Shown here: piece after piece, positions 33,427 to 46,192 of the stretch | How positions within the stretch are numbered: the stretch's first letter is position 1 | How the letters are laid out: each line of letters opens with the position of its first letter | Program-made: the position numbers and the translations under genes | The notes under the pieces: model-generated | Database searches by the model: none | Told to the model about the DNA's origin: nothing | Seen by the model: only the letters and a program-made list of their open reading frames with translations | Source: Ectocarpus siliculosus | Lineage: Eukaryota; Sar; Phaeophyceae; Ectocarpales; Ectocarpaceae | Length of the DNA: 64,000 nt | Direction of reading: 5' to 3' | NCBI GenBank assembly: GCA_000310025.1 | Contig: FN649737.1 | Location: forward strand, 369,684 to 433,683

Positions 33427-36048
33427 TTAGCAGCGGCTTTCGTCCACCTCCACCGACAACACTCGGATTGTCTCTACCGACACCGGCGGGGGAGACGAGT
33501 TTCTTCCTCCGCCAGTGGCCTCCCGATCGTCGCCCCTCGGCGAGACACACGGGACCCCCTCGGTACCTTCCACTTCAGACGTCGCAGCAGCCGCGGAGCC
33601 CCCAGATAGTGATGACGACGGCGTCGACGAGGCTGCCGTAGCGATGGAGAGTGAAACGGTGGTGGCGAACTCCACGCGGAGGCCGTCGAACAGGAGGACA
33701 CAAGACGGCGCCACGACAGCCTCCCGGGTCTTTCGGATGCTTCGCACGTCTACGGACAGGCTCTCAGTGATGGCCCTGCGTGAGATTTGAGTCGGCGCGC
33801 GCAGGAAAGACGAGGAATGATGTCTTTAAAAGAACAAAGGATTGATGGTTCAACTTGGTAACACGATCATGAAAATTGCGTTCCTACCTAGTTTGGTTTT
33901 TTGTGTCACCACCGAATTTAGCCTACGTTTCATTTCAAGGCGTTCGATTGGGGTAAATATACCCCGACGATTACGTGACAACCTACAGCGCCAAAGCAAT
34001 ACGGACGTGGGGATTTGGATGGAGGAAGGCACGCTCATGAACCCTGGTTCTCTGCCACATCACCTGCCGCGCGGAGAGAGAGATACAGCACACCCACGGC
34101 ATCTACATAGCAGCAAAATACTTTGTGAATGGCATGTCTGTCATGCCACCCATGGTCAAGACGCGAAGTGCCAAACCGACCCCGTCCTCTTCCATTTATG
34201 GGCTCACATCTTGGCCCCCTCGTGATCTCCACTGAAAAACCGCATTCGCGGCCCGTCTCCTTTCCTTCGCCTGTCACTGCACGCCTCCTCCAGTTGGACC
34301 TCCGCATCGGGCGCCCATTGCACCGCTCGCCGGTGCTTTACCGATGCCTCCACCCAAGCCTTCGGCGCACGGAGAGCGACAGACGGTTGGGGGCGGTATA
34401 CAACAATGAGTGAGTCCCCTGCATAATAGCTGGCCAACAAGGGAGAAACGTGAGACGCAATCAAGAACCGGGTTCGTTCAGCATGTCTGATCGTCGGTGC
34501 TGACACCAGTGGAAGCGCGACCCTTTCTCGTTCTTCTCTTTCTTTGGGACAGCTGGAGCACGACCACGCATCCCCAGGGAGCTCCGCGTCCCCAGGGAGT
34601 TCCGGCGAAGAGCGGAACGACCTGACACCATGTTCTTATCCAATCTGGAAAATGGTGAGACAGAGAACGTTCTGACCTAAAAAGGTGCCACGGCAAGCTC
34701 CCGTCCTAGGCCGTATGTGACTCTGCCGACCACGCCGGGGACTCACCGCCACGCGTACTCCATCGTCCCCGTCCCCTGTCCCCACCGAGACAGGGCCGTC
34801 TCTCGCGCGAGGACGGTCGTAGTCCGGCACGTAAGGCTTGATGTCGAAGACAGGCGTCCCGTCCACAAGATCCACCCCGGAGAGTTTGATGGATCTTTCG
34901 GCAGCGTTTACCTCCTCCACCTTTTCGGGTTATTTGTGTGTGTGGGGCTGTCGCTTGGTATGATGTCGGGTTTTAGGGGTTTCAAGCGATGTCGCGTGCG
35001 ACTGGCACACGTGCGGTACACTTCCAAGCGAGCGAAGATGTCAAACGCCGTGCGCTAATGAGTCTGACGGGGTGCTTACTGTTTGACACCAAATACTTCC
35101 AGCTGTCGCGTAAATCTGGTGCTGTCTCTCTCGCTCCCTGAAGAGCTGCCTGCACTTGATAATGAGGGAAGATAGGGCGGAAAAAGCTACGCGTCCCGTC
35201 TCACCGCACACAAAGTTACACTACGTGTCCAGGGTGTAGAAGGGCCTCGGTGTCGATCAAGCACCCTCGTTCAACGAACGCCTCTACCAGAGGGGTTTCA
35301 CGTCCCAGGTCGACATCTCACGGGCTCTTCCAGCCCATCACCCCGCCTCCCATGGGTGATTTCGCACCTTCCCATGGCCCAGCATGGACAAAACCTACGG
35401 AAAAAGTCAACTCGGTGATTTCGCACCTTGATTCGTGCGCGATCCACACATCACCCATGCATACCTTGCAGAGGCTCACGCCGAGGGGGTTTGGTCTGTG
35501 CGGGGTCCTCGTCGAAAACACTCCAACACGCCGCTTCAAAAACGGCGGTGAGACCTTCGCCGGAAACGTGTGACCGCGGCTGTCCGGGCGCATGCCGGCG
35601 TGCGCCCGCGCGTCCTTCTGGTTTGTGTTAAGATGAAACGCCCAGAAGACCCACCTACGTTCCGGGTTGAAATATTTCGCGAGGGACAAGCGTGAGTTTG
35701 AAAACTTTGTGGCGTGCCACAGAAGTTGTCACTTCGATCGCGAACCACGTTTCGATGGGGGTTTGGGTTGGCGACACCATGTTCGTCCTTTCCGTCGTTT
35801 GCTGAGGCCCCGCCAATCTCAATGCCCCAGACGACCTTGCCCTATTTCAACCCCGGAGAGAGGGAGCGAAAAGTAGATTACCGCAACGGCGGAAGGGCAT
35901 TGTCGATATGCAGCATTCAAGCATCTGCCTGGGAAAAGGTATGCAGAACCGCACGGCGGCAAAAGACAGCACGGCCACTTACACGTGGCTGAATTCCTCC
36001 ACCCCGTCCAGCGAGACGGGCGACACCGACCCCTTGTCGAACACCAGT
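33427..36048 (-). CDS. TRMO: TRMO/TsaA-type tRNA N6-methyltransferase, 5' end missing
   Basis: Five exons fit in phase: 36048-35983, 35654-35465, 34920-34747, 34359-34208 and 33775-33427 (310 residues). Family motifs run in order: LDGVEEFSHV|WVFWAFHLN, KRRVGVFSTRTPHRPNPLGV, EEVNAAERSIKLSGVDLVDG, TPVFDIKPYVPDYD, AVQWAPDAEVQLEE, SVDVRSIRKTRE and LLFDGLRVEF. This is the TsaA (UPF0066) fold, which methylates N6 of t6A37 in tRNAs with S-adenosylmethionine. The SHVW..FH.N and STRTPHRPNP signatures are intact. The last part after LRVEFATT is Ser/Ala-rich and of doubtful importance. The first exon, which should hold the (I)G...S.F...GTPRQ motif, was not identified; the acceptor at 36,049 needs a phase-2 donor upstream. 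GAPQ near 36,160 in a plausible frame is only a weak candidate. Convergent with the ankyrin gene. Confidence 0.88.
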
Positions 36049-38074
36049 CTGTCGACGGAGCGCAGTTAGCAGTGGGCGACCGGGGCGGTGCAACATGATT
36101 AGAGAAACGACGGGACACCAATATCAACATTGGACCCCGGGGAGTAAGTAAACTGCGGTGCCCCCCTGACAGGACCGTGCGACGCGAAACTCGACGAACA
36201 GGTATTTAGATGAAGGCTGTTCGGGAGAGTGAACTTGAGGTGGCTCGCTGAGGTCGACCGCGAAGAAGAATATTGCTCGACACATGTATGCGCCCGTAAG
36301 CTATACACCCCACGAAAACTTGAACAACAGGTCATCGGCTCCCGATAACGCAACAATCAATAACGTCGGGCAAGGGTTTGGGAGACTTCGTCACGTCCAG
36401 TTACAGCTACAGTAGCAGGTTTCAGCGCTTCGTAGTCTCTACCGGCTAAAATCTTGCATGCAACACGGGAGGTAGCGCTGTATCACTCACAAGGCACGGG
36501 TAGACGGGGCGAACTGGCCCTGTCGAGGAGTCCCTGTGGATAGGAGCAACGTCACGAGGTACAGGAGGTGTATTGTAGGTTAACAAGACGCCTGACAGAA
36601 TCGCAGTAGTTTAGCGAGCATAGCTTTATCACTCCCCGAGGGATCTGAATGTCACGGTGGTTTGATGCCCTCCCCTCTCGTATGCGAACATTTTCATATC
36701 AGCTGCAAAGGAATGAATAAGCCAAACTCGTGCGCGCGGGCGGAACAAGATGACAATCATACCATCCGCCAAATATAAACGAACGCCGCTGCTGATGGTT
36801 TTGAGTGCTGCTGATCTAGCGTGTACGGTAAAAGCAGAGCCAGCAGAGGTGAACGAGCAGGAAGCAGCAAACACCTACCAACTCGTTACGTACAGGAGCG
36901 GACACCCGCCAAGAATCACTACTCGTGGAAACAAAAAGTAACCATGACAGACGAATAGTTCAGCTGCTATAAGTTATAAGACCAAGACGACATTTTTTGC
37001 GGCGCTGTTGCAGCTAGGCTTGGCTGTGGCTGCCTGCCTACCTTCCTGGCTCTTGGGGTACACTCTCTCCGACCCACACTGCTTGTTACCCCAAAAGCTG
37101 CACAAAAATTACGAAATGCAGAAATTTGCGAGCTTCATAGAGAGCCGCTCATGTACCACCTCACAGCCACCCGGGAACGTTGCGTTCCCCTCATGCAGGC
37201 GGTGGGGTCTCGGTTAGGTCAATGCTCAAAAAAAGAAAACATAGTAAACGCGAAGACCCCACAGTCGAGGAGAAGTGCTGCTGTTCGTCCCGCAATGCAC
37301 CGTCAGAAAGCTCCCCTCTACTTGTCAATTACACTATTGACCTGCACATGCTTCCGGCAAGCTGTCGTTTGACCTGAGGCATGAACTCGCTCACCAACAC
37401 ACTCCGTGAAACAAGAGTGCACCGTTGCAATCGGTGCGAAAATCAGCCCGCCGTCCGCCACCATTCGGCTGGTAAAAAATGCCCTGAGCTCCTGCAATAG
37501 CCACGAAAGGGAGGGGGGTAATTCCGGGGTCCTTCAAGACTCGTGCTAGCTGGCACATGCCGCCAGGATCACCCCAGAGGACGCGACATTTCTCAGAAGG
37601 TGCTATTCATACCGCGTGGACGAATCTCCGTTACACGTCAAAACGAGTGCGATAAAAACAGAGTCGATGTCTCAGTGAAGCGGTCACCTCGCCTGCAAGC
37701 CCAAACGTGGCAATAAACCGACAGCAGCTCTTGGCGGAATGCATCGCCATGTTGCACCCCAGGTGAGATATTCCAGCTTGCCGATGGGACACGCCCCGTA
37801 GCAATAACGCCAAGAACGGGATGCCCAACGGTGTACCCAGGGTCAGAAAGTACGCCAAGGACGTACGTCTACATGCAGGGTGGCTGAAGCACAACTCGTC
37901 AGGTGGGGTCTGGCGGAAGGCATTCATAGCAGCCACGACCATCATACGCGTTGCCTACCCTGTTGGCGCATGCGCTGGGCTGCACTCCCTAAAACGGTTG
38001 CACTCACGTACATCAGGTGCATATTTGCTGCATGTTTCTACACAACCTGATGCTTCTGCTGCATCACCGCTCAC
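36049..38074. other. Stretch with no resolved genes
   Basis: Should contain the TRMO first exon and promoter (left) and any downstream exons of the minus-strand gene starting at 38,275 (right). A minus-strand ORF at 37,631-37,945 could be an exon of the latter but has no matching splice support. Confidence 0.3.
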
Positions 38075-38275
38075 CTTCTCGGCCTTCATCCTCCCAGCGT
38101 GCTCCGCATTCCTCAGCTCCACCTGGCGCTGAATCTCCTTCTCTAGTTCTACCAGGCGTCTCCTTCGACCGGCACCGGCCGACACAGCACAGCAGACAAG
38201 TACACAAGCGATAGCGCATCCTCCGACCAGCGTCGTTGCCGCTGGTGCTGTCGAATGTCGTCCGCCATCGACCAT
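38075..38275 (-). CDS. Family G first exon: membrane-anchored coiled-coil protein (G1)
   Basis: ATG 38,275 (MVDGGRHSTAPAATT) opens 67 codons ending at a donor GAGAAG|GTGAGCGG (phase 0). Residues 14-36 form a hydrophobic segment (TTLVGGCAIACVLVCCAVSA) followed by RRRR, then a charged heptad-like helix ELEKEIQRQVELRN. This predicts a single-pass, N-terminally anchored protein with a cytosolic coiled coil. Two decayed relatives lie at 46,030-46,192 and 63,105-63,259, each on the same strand with conserved upstream sequence. Later exons were not found. The family is not recognised. Confidence 0.6.
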
Positions 38276-39060
38276 TCAAACTAAGAGTCAGGACCCAAGG
38301 CACCCCGAACAATTCACCGATCTCTCAGATGGGACCAGGGTAGGGAGAGGAAGCAGATGGACGGATAACAGATATGTAGGCAAAACAGAGCGACCGGACC
38401 AGACGGCAGCAGTGCAGCTGTCGCTCCGTGGACATCCATGATAATCATCTCCCTGCCTCGTTTGTCACACCATGCACGCCTCCCTGCATTTTTTGCCGCC
38501 TCAAGCATGGACAGTCCCGTCGGGAGCAAGCAATGGCCAAGAAAGCCAAGAACGTTCTCTCAGGAAGGTTGACGCTTGCCTTGCGACTCTCTGTTCCCCG
38601 CTCTCCGTCATGTGCGATTGTACCTGGTGCGTAACTCCACGTTTTCTTGTCTCACCGCCGCCGAATTTTAGCGCATGTCGGCTTCTTCCGCTTCTTGTCA
38701 ACCTTACACCAACAATCCAAGCAGCCCCGGGCTATCATCCCATCATCACAGGTGCGTGGGGGCGGGGATGGTTTGGTCCACGGCAGCTTCCTAATCCGAT
38801 CTGTAGCCACAGCCGTAGCACCTCGGGTTCCTCTCCATTCAGTAGTCGGGCAAGAAGAGAGAAACGCATACTCCAGGGTTACCGTGCAAGATTGGGCCTT
38901 CATGCTGTTACGTCGTGACTGCTGTGTTGCCGCGCTCCCGCCACCCCAGCTGCTGTTGTTTCTCCGTGTTTGTTGTCAGAGAGCGGGAGAACATACGTTT
39001 TGAACGGCAAACAGCAAGCCACCCCCTCTTTATTTCCGTTCACCAAAGAGAGCGAGAAAA
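38276..39060 (-). promoter_or_regulatory. Upstream region of G1, conserved in three copies
   Basis: The sequence upstream of G1 is recognisable upstream of G2 (46,193-47,078, resuming at 49,011) and G3 (63,260-63,980). Shared blocks include GATCTCTCAGATGGGACCAGG, GGACAGTCCCGTCGG(G)AGCAAGCAA, CCAACAATCCAA...GGCTATCATC and GAGAAACGCATACTCC. Conservation over ~700 bp is explained by duplication; whether it includes promoter elements is inference. Confidence 0.5.
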
Positions 39061-42000
39061 CAGCCAAGCTCTGCTGCTGCTGTTCAAAGGATTAATCAAC
39101 ACTGCTGTTCAAAGGATTTATCAAACAAGTGGGCTTCATCAGGGGTCTGCTGTGTCGATACGCGTGTGAGCCTCATAACTTTTGGCTTGTCGGCTTTCTA
39201 TTTATTGTAAACTGGTTGTATGTGTGGTGTGAGCGCGCTCTGCTCACCTACTCCATCCAGGTTACGCACGTACCCAGCGACGTTCGAACACGTCCTGCTG
39301 ATCCTCGCGAGCAAGAGGGGCGTCTGTCTCAGCCTCGTGCTGAGCGCAGGCGTGCCCATCTTTCCCGAGAAGATACACAGACAGACCCGCGGAGACGCTG
39401 CTCAGAGTGATGTGCACGAACGCAAACTTGCTGCTGTGACGATGCAGCCTCTCTGATGTTGCTGAACGGACAACGGGTCTGGCTCTTGAGTCTGGTGCTA
39501 GGGGTTTAGAGCGGCGGTCGCCTAGCGGTTGCCCAACCTGACGATGCGTGCACGTCAGCTCTCGCTCTCGGTGTCGCCCCACCTCGTGTAGTTCCGCACC
39601 TGCCATTTCGGCAGTTTATTACGGTTCGGGAACGTGCGTCCTGTCGCACCTGCCACTCTGGCGGTGCGAATGTTAAATAGTGTGCGTATTTGTTTGTTGA
39701 CCAGATATATATACAGTTTTTTTCAAGTCTGGCGAAGCACAACCGGAGAAACAACGTATGTTTGAGTGGCCCCTTGCCCCTTGCCCTTTCGTTGCTGCTC
39801 ACGAACATCGCCCTCACAGAATTACTCCCAAGACGGGCGAGTTATAGACTTTTTGGTTGACGCACCCGCAGTAGGCTGGCGCGCTCGTCTGTTTTGGAAC
39901 TCTGGGGGATGACGGTGATTCACAAAGAGGGGGGGGTTTCACCTCCAAAAAAGCAAAAAAACTCGCATGCTCGCCTCATGATGGGTGACCAGACTCAAAT
40001 AGCAGGGAAGGCACAGGTCGCACACAAGATATACCCTGACACCCAAGTATAGAGAGGTGTACAGCAGCAGTACGTCGTCAATGATTGTGTCTAGGAGCGT
40101 GTTGGTGATGCCTCTCTCCAACTCTCCAAGGCTCCAAGGTCGATGCCGATGAAAAAAACACCCGACTTGGCGGGAAAACGGAAACATCAACAAGCGCTTG
40201 AATCGAGACCGAGACCAACTAAAGAAATGTTTCTTCTCTCTTCTTGCTTCCTCCACCGCTACAATTGTAGCCAACAGCAGCAGCAGTAGAGGCGACAACC
40301 TCTCGCACACAGGTGTAGGAAGGTGTACAGCAGTACATGCATCATCAATGGTGGTGTCTAGAAATGAGCGTGTTGTTGTGATACCTCTCTCCAAGGTTGC
40401 TGCCGAGAAGATAGGATAGCTGTGCTACAACGAGCGACAGCTGATAGATGTAACTGTCGTCAGACATGTGTGTCCACGGGCAGAAGTTCGTGTTATTGAG
40501 GCGTATTCCGACGTATTGACTCCCCAAATATAAACGAATCGGTGAAAAAAATCCCCGAAGGTTAAAAACTAAATCGGCGCAAAAAAACGTTTCCTATCGC
40601 TGAATGCATGCCTTGCTTGACACACAACAGGTCAAATTAGCTTTGCTCACCATAGAACGGTGGTACAAGCACAAAATGAACATCGAATCAGAGGACAGCA
40701 CACTTTGTGAAGACCCTGTCCACCCGGCCTGCTGTTTTCAGCACTGGGGGCAGGGAACAGTGTCACAAACTGGGTGTCGCCTGCGATTTCTTCAAGTCAT
40801 TTCGCTCATTTTTCCCGTGGTGACCCAAGCAAGTGTGACCCCCATTTTTTACCGCTCCCTGTCAAAAGGTAGACGAACTCAACAATCATAGCGAGGCAGC
40901 GGCGCTGAGGGTCAGTGCCATATACATGACCAATCCGAAAAAAATCGCGTGTCGGAGGTCCTACTGCTCTACAGCTGCGTGGTGCCCTGGGTTTGTCTGG
41001 CTGTCTCTGACCCAAAACAGGCCATCTCACCGCATCTTTTCAAGCGGCAGTTTGGCGAGGTGGTACATATCTCTCACACACCTTCTAGAGCAGCACCCAA
41101 ACCCCCAATACCCATGAAGCAGCACAGGGCCGGGAGTGAGGATCATATAGATAGCCGAACCGAAGGAATCAGCGCGTTGGAGGCCTTGGGGCTGCTGCTG
41201 TCCTCATTCTACTGTTTCCGTGTTTGTCATGTGTGGTACAACAAATCCCCGCCCGTCAACAGCAGCAGCAGTCGAAGACGACGGCACCATGCAATGTCTC
41301 GGTTTGGACAAACAACGACCTGAACGCGGCTTTTACCGCTGTTCTATCCGCCGTGCCCGCTGTGCATGTGCCGCTGTGCCCGCTGTGCTTGTGTTGTCTG
41401 CTTTGCGTGTGTGCTCCGAAAAAAAACACCGCGTGCGGTCTGCTGAACCACCTTCTCAACCAAGTGATACATGTAGTCAAAAAACTAGATTAAGCGGACA
41501 GACGTACAAACGTTTTTTTTTGGATGGAGGGCGATATTGCGCTGAAACCTCACAGGCCAGAATAGAAATATCGCTTCGCTCGAATAAAAAACACCGCTGC
41601 ACAACAAAAAACAACATGCGGTGAACCGAGACCCAACCAAACGTTTCTCTCTTCTCGTTTCCTCCGCCGATAACTATAAGGCAAACCCTGCTCCCGTCTC
41701 GCTCTCGCTGTGGTGTGTGTCTCCCTCCACCCTTGTCCATGTCTGGCTCTGTGTGTTGTCTTGCGTGAGAACCTACCTCTGGTTCCAAAAAAGAAACTAA
41801 ATACGCCTCCTCCTCCATCAATGGGACGCACGGTCACATGCGTTCTTTCCGACATCAGTTGTTGTGTTTTTCTCGAGCCACCGAGCACGGATCGAGAAAA
41901 TAACAATTGGGACAGCTCGGAAAAAATGCAACTTGTTGGGCCCAAGCCTCGGCGTGTAATTGGCGCCTAGAAGGTGACATGGGCTCCAGCGAACATGGGT

Positions 42001-42676
42001 TGTTTTCATGGGCATGCATGGTCCACGTTTAACGCCCCCCTGATGAAATTGTCTTTTTTTGTTTGCGCGCTTACATGTACCTGTGATCCTCAAAACAGCC
42101 TTTTTCTTGCTAAACCAAGCATGCCACCCCTATCCGCGCGCCTGAAAAAAAGCTATTGAAACTCATGGTTCGCTCCGTCATTTGCTCAGCTTTAACACAC
42201 AGCGCTCTGCCATGCCTCGTTCATGGTGCATACAGAAACAAAGCAAGCAACACATGGGTATGTCGGGCAGTACGGCATACTCCTCGCATTCTTGGACTGC
42301 TGTATCCGGAAAATACGCCGGCTCGTGCTCTGACTGCAACACACACGAAACGAAGTACAGGAGTATGTACGTCTCTGTGGCCTCCAATAGCAGTACAGTA
42401 AACACAGACTAACCTGATTTCCTCGCACAGACGCCCACGTTGCCTTCCTCACGCGTAGAGACTTGACAATAGCGTTCGTCTCCACAGTAATACGGCAGCA
42501 AACCCATGCAGTGTTTTTGTACAAATACTCCCAACGGTCTCATCCGCGATGATGGAAAGCAGAGGATTCCACAGGACTTTCCGGTTGAGGCGCTATTCTA
42601 CGTGTTAGCCTTGCAGTTGTTATCGACAACGTGTATTTTCAACGTTGGCGTGCATACGTTCTCTTTCTTACCACAG
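39061..42676. other. Duplicated non-coding sequence upstream of X1
   Basis: Contains short direct duplications (CTGCTGTTCAAAGGATT twice near 39,080-39,115; GTGTACAGCAGTAC...GTGGTGTCTAG blocks at 40,056 and 40,328; an ACCGAGACC(C)AACYAAA block at 40,205 and 41,624). The part at 42,230-42,400 resembles intron sequence of X2 near 54,580-54,720 and 57,170-57,220. No intact exon is supported. Confidence 0.5.
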
Positions 42677-43989
42677 GTGGTGTCGACCCCGAGATAAGCA
42701 GCACTGTGTTCGCTCTGGGAGGTGTTGTTTTCAACATCTTCAGTGGCGGTGCACTTCTTCTCCGTCTGGACCTTCTCTAGCTTCCACAGCGACGCGATGA
42801 TGGCACTTCCGACCACAATTGCCAACGCCGTGGTTCGCGGACCCCTGTTCGCTCTCGAAGACGTTGTTCTCTACATCTTCGTGTTCGTACAGCCCTTCTT
42901 CCTCTGGATCTTCTCTAGCTTGTACAGCAGAGCGATGAACGTCCGTGTACTGTCCAACGTTCTCCGTCCACTGGCACCTCCCCGTTTTGCTGCGAGTTCG
43001 CCGGCTTCCCGTCTTCCGGCTGTGGATCTGGCACCAGCACCGCCTCAGTCTTCAGGAAACTATGGCGTAGCAGGTCGGTTTATTCTTGGGTCTATTCCAT
43101 AGGGCATGAAGGCTTTGCTATGTGCCCCAGAAGGGATTTTGGAGGAAGGCAGCCCCTTGGTTAACTTGTAGGGTTGTTACGCACAGCAGTAAATGCAGAG
43201 AAATCGCTATAACCGATGGAACCATGGTACGCGTCATGTATCCCACAGGAAGCTGGAGCGCTTGGAGCACTCGTGGGCGCATTGTGGAAGGCCTTCTCTC
43301 CGCCGTTGTCTTAAAGCACGCGGTGGAAGGGTGGACGTTCAGTCCATCCGCCTTGGCAGCACTGCTCGTTGGCGTCATCTTGCGTCTTTCTCTGTTTTTT
43401 GCAGTTCTCCGCGGGTTATCTGAGCTTTGGCGGCTGTGGCACGTTTCGTCACCCCTGGACGGTAGACAGCGATGTGGAACGGGATGGTGTGCCCGACAAC
43501 CCCGTTCTTGATGGTGTAGACCCTTTTGAATATGACTACTTTCAGAAACGTTACAACTTCAATGCACGGATGTGTAAAATTTTGGGAGTATTTTACTTTT
43601 CGAGTGCGGCCATTGATTTATTGAATAGATTGATGGATGATAGTATCGCTTTTCGAGTAGCGCGTGTCCCTATTGTGTTTCCGGGTTTACGCGTTTGGTG
43701 CAAGTTCCTTTCTGGCGACGAAACCTATCAAGGTACCCAGTTGTTAGCGTTGAAAAGTCTTTGCGTGAACCAGCCGAGGTGTAGACACGTGCAAGCCTTC
43801 CTCCTAGCAACCGGCACGATCTACGCGGTTTTGTTGCACTTGTCTCCCGTGCCTTCCAAGTGGGCCTGGAGCTTGATCGTGACGCACTCCACCAGGCTAT
43901 TGAATGTCTTGGTTGCCCTCCGAGGTCATAACCAAGGCGTAGCAGACGCAGCTGCAGAGATGGTGGAGCATGTGCCGGAAGCGTTGTAG
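42677..43989 (+). pseudogene. Family X membrane protein, broken copy (X1)
   Basis: Two exons homologous to X2 are visible: 42677-43055 (after acceptor CTTACCACAG) and 43249-43989 (after TATCCCACAG). Defects: the first exon contains an internal duplication whose first half is shifted by one base and hits a stop; its 3' boundary reads TTCAG|GAAACT, with no GT donor; and the terminal exon changes frame between about 43,445 and 43,470. The C-terminus still matches X2 closely (NQPRCRHV, LHLSPVPSKW, RLLNVLVALRG, GVADAAAE). At least three lesions argue for a pseudogene, although an alternative splice route cannot be excluded. The 3' flank 43,990-44,560 is homologous to that of X2. Confidence 0.75.
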
Positions 43990-46029
43990 GAGAGCGGAGT
44001 CACCAGCGTGCCGGTGCAAATACTTGATCGTCGTCAGTGCGCTCTACAGAAAAATCTATCCGATTTGTGATGGGTGTATGGGCATGTCACGTGACAGCAG
44101 TATTAACCTAAAAATGTATCTGTTTTTTTGTGACTTGGAATGGGTGTCGGTGCGCATATTCTGCCAGGGAAATGAACGGATTGGGACAACGACACAATCG
44201 TGTGAGTTTCGTTGGCGATGCCAGCTTGAAGAGTTCATGGAGCCACTATGCGTAGGAGCCACTACTAGCACCCTCGCTGGAATAGAAGAACATGAAGGGA
44301 CGAGTGTAGGTAGAGCTGTGTTCCAGAGCAGATCGGCGACGTTTTCGGTGATGTTTGGCGTCAGCACAACAAGCACGTCGATATTTGCTACTTTTGCAGT
44401 TGCAGAGTACCATTTAACACGATCGCTCAAGCCTACAGTACGCGTGGTTGCAATACGCACTCGCTCGACGTGTCAGATAGATGATGTTGGGGGTGGACCA
44501 TCGCGACGAGGCAGGTACAGTACCCTGAAAAGGAATATATGTATCCTCGGATATCGCGCTCAAAAGCATGGGCAAGGCTGAAAGCCGGTGGATTCACAAA
44601 GGCGGTGGGCGCGGGAGGTGGGGTAGGCCTCGAACAGAGAGTTAAATCCAAGATATTGAACCTTCTCCCGCGTAATCTTCGTGTAGACTACTTCGCCCCA
44701 TTTCTGGACATGACTTTTTCCACACCTTTGGGGGAATGTTTGGTGTGGACAATGTGTACAGAGACGTTCTGAAGGGTCTTAAAACACGATCGATCGTGTA
44801 TTACCTCTGAGCGCTTGATGATGCCGTTCAGGCTCCCGACAGAGTCGCACCACTACAGGTAATCGACGTAGGTCTCCTCCACTCAATAGCATGGAAGGCG
44901 TGTTGATAGTCGATCAGTCGCAGGTCGAGGTGCCAACTTTGCGCGGCTTCACCTGTGGCCATTGGTCAATTGGAAAACACACGGGTTTCGAAACTCAACA
45001 CGAGAGAGAAAAACGAGATCGATAGAGATAAAATCAAAGGCCATGGGGGGCCAATGGTCACTATTGTATTTTTACAACATACGGGTTTCATACACAACAC
45101 GAGATCTGTACATAGAGAGGCAGAGGAACAAAACGTCCAGGGCACATCGTGAGGCGGCGTTTTGCGATTCTCTCCCAAATGCCGAGTCCGGCGAGCAGAC
45201 GGCACGTGTAGGTGTGTGTATGAAACCTGGCTGCTGCTGCCGTAGCGACAAGGTTCTTTGTAGAGTTCAGCTGGCGTACTTTCGCGCAGCGTGCTACTAC
45301 TGCTGCTTCTCTCTGGCATGCTCACTACTGGGTAGTAGCATGGCCTCGCAGCCTCCGCAGTCTCTCGATACGATGGTACACTACTTTGAGAAGGACGATG
45401 GCCACTATACGACCAGTCGCTGACTGGTGGGGTCCAGCGGAAGGAATTTAGCCCTCCTACGGTAGTTCCTCTGCAAGAAAACAATATCGCGAAACATGTT
45501 GTCAGTCATGGCGAGGTAGTTAGCCCCCCCCCCAAAATCGGAGAGTGCCGAGCTCCTTGCCAGGCAAAGGGTGACTTGGCTTCAGCGTAAAAGTCAGCGA
45601 ATTTTTCAGTACAACCAGGCGATCTACCTTACATCAGTTTTACCACCTAGGGGACACGCGGCTAGGGAGATTGTGCAGATCACGTCAGAGGCCGAGGAGA
45701 GGTATCACACAGCATATCACTCAGCGTACCACCTCACCCAAGCATGATAGACCAAAGGTTCTCTCGTGCGTTTCACACAGCGGCCTCGGGCGACTACGCG
45801 CGAAAAACAGATACATTTGAGTGCTGTTCCCCAAGTGTCCCTACCTGGGCGTCCAGTGCTATAATAGTAGAGGGTTAACCCCCACAGGAGCAGATGGACG
45901 CCACACGCGTTGCCCACCCGCTGGTGCATGCTCTGAGCTGCACTCTCTGTAAGGTTGTTTGCTGCATGTTTTTACGGCCTAACGCCGAGTCTGCTCCATC
46001 ACTGCTCCTGTTCTCTGCAATTAATTATC
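43990..46029. other. 3' flank of X1 and duplicated spacer
   Basis: 43,990-44,560 aligns with 60,402-60,920 downstream of X2, so it is the shared 3' UTR/flank. 45,510-45,780 aligns with 53,440-53,720 (shared GCCAGRCAAAGGGTGACTTGG and CACACAGC blocks), showing a wider segmental duplication. No further gene is supported. Confidence 0.55.
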
Positions 46030-46192
46030 TTCCAGGCGAGAGTTCTCATTCCTCAGCTCCACCTGGCGCTGAATTTCCTTCTCCAGCGCTGTCAGGCGTC
46101 GCTTCGATCGGCACCGGCCGCCGCCCTGTCCCGCACAATAGACACTCCAACCATCGTCGTTGTCGCTGCTGCTGTTGAATGCCGTGCGCCAT
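46030..46192 (-). pseudogene. Family G copy 2 (G2), decayed
   Basis: Starts with an ATG at 46,192 aligned to G1, but base deletions move the frame: the hydrophobic segment is lost, and the coiled-coil part (LEKEIQRQVELRNE) reads only in another frame. Upstream sequence is still colinear with G1 until 47,078, where a retrotransposon is inserted. Confidence 0.7.

Noticed and set aside
33515-33790. Acidic plus-strand ORF (DSDDDGVDEAAVAMESE) that looks like a terminal exon
   Set aside because: The minus strand of the same bases encodes the TRMO end (SVDVRSIRKTRE, LLFDGLRVEF) with an in-phase acceptor, which explains the coding-like composition.
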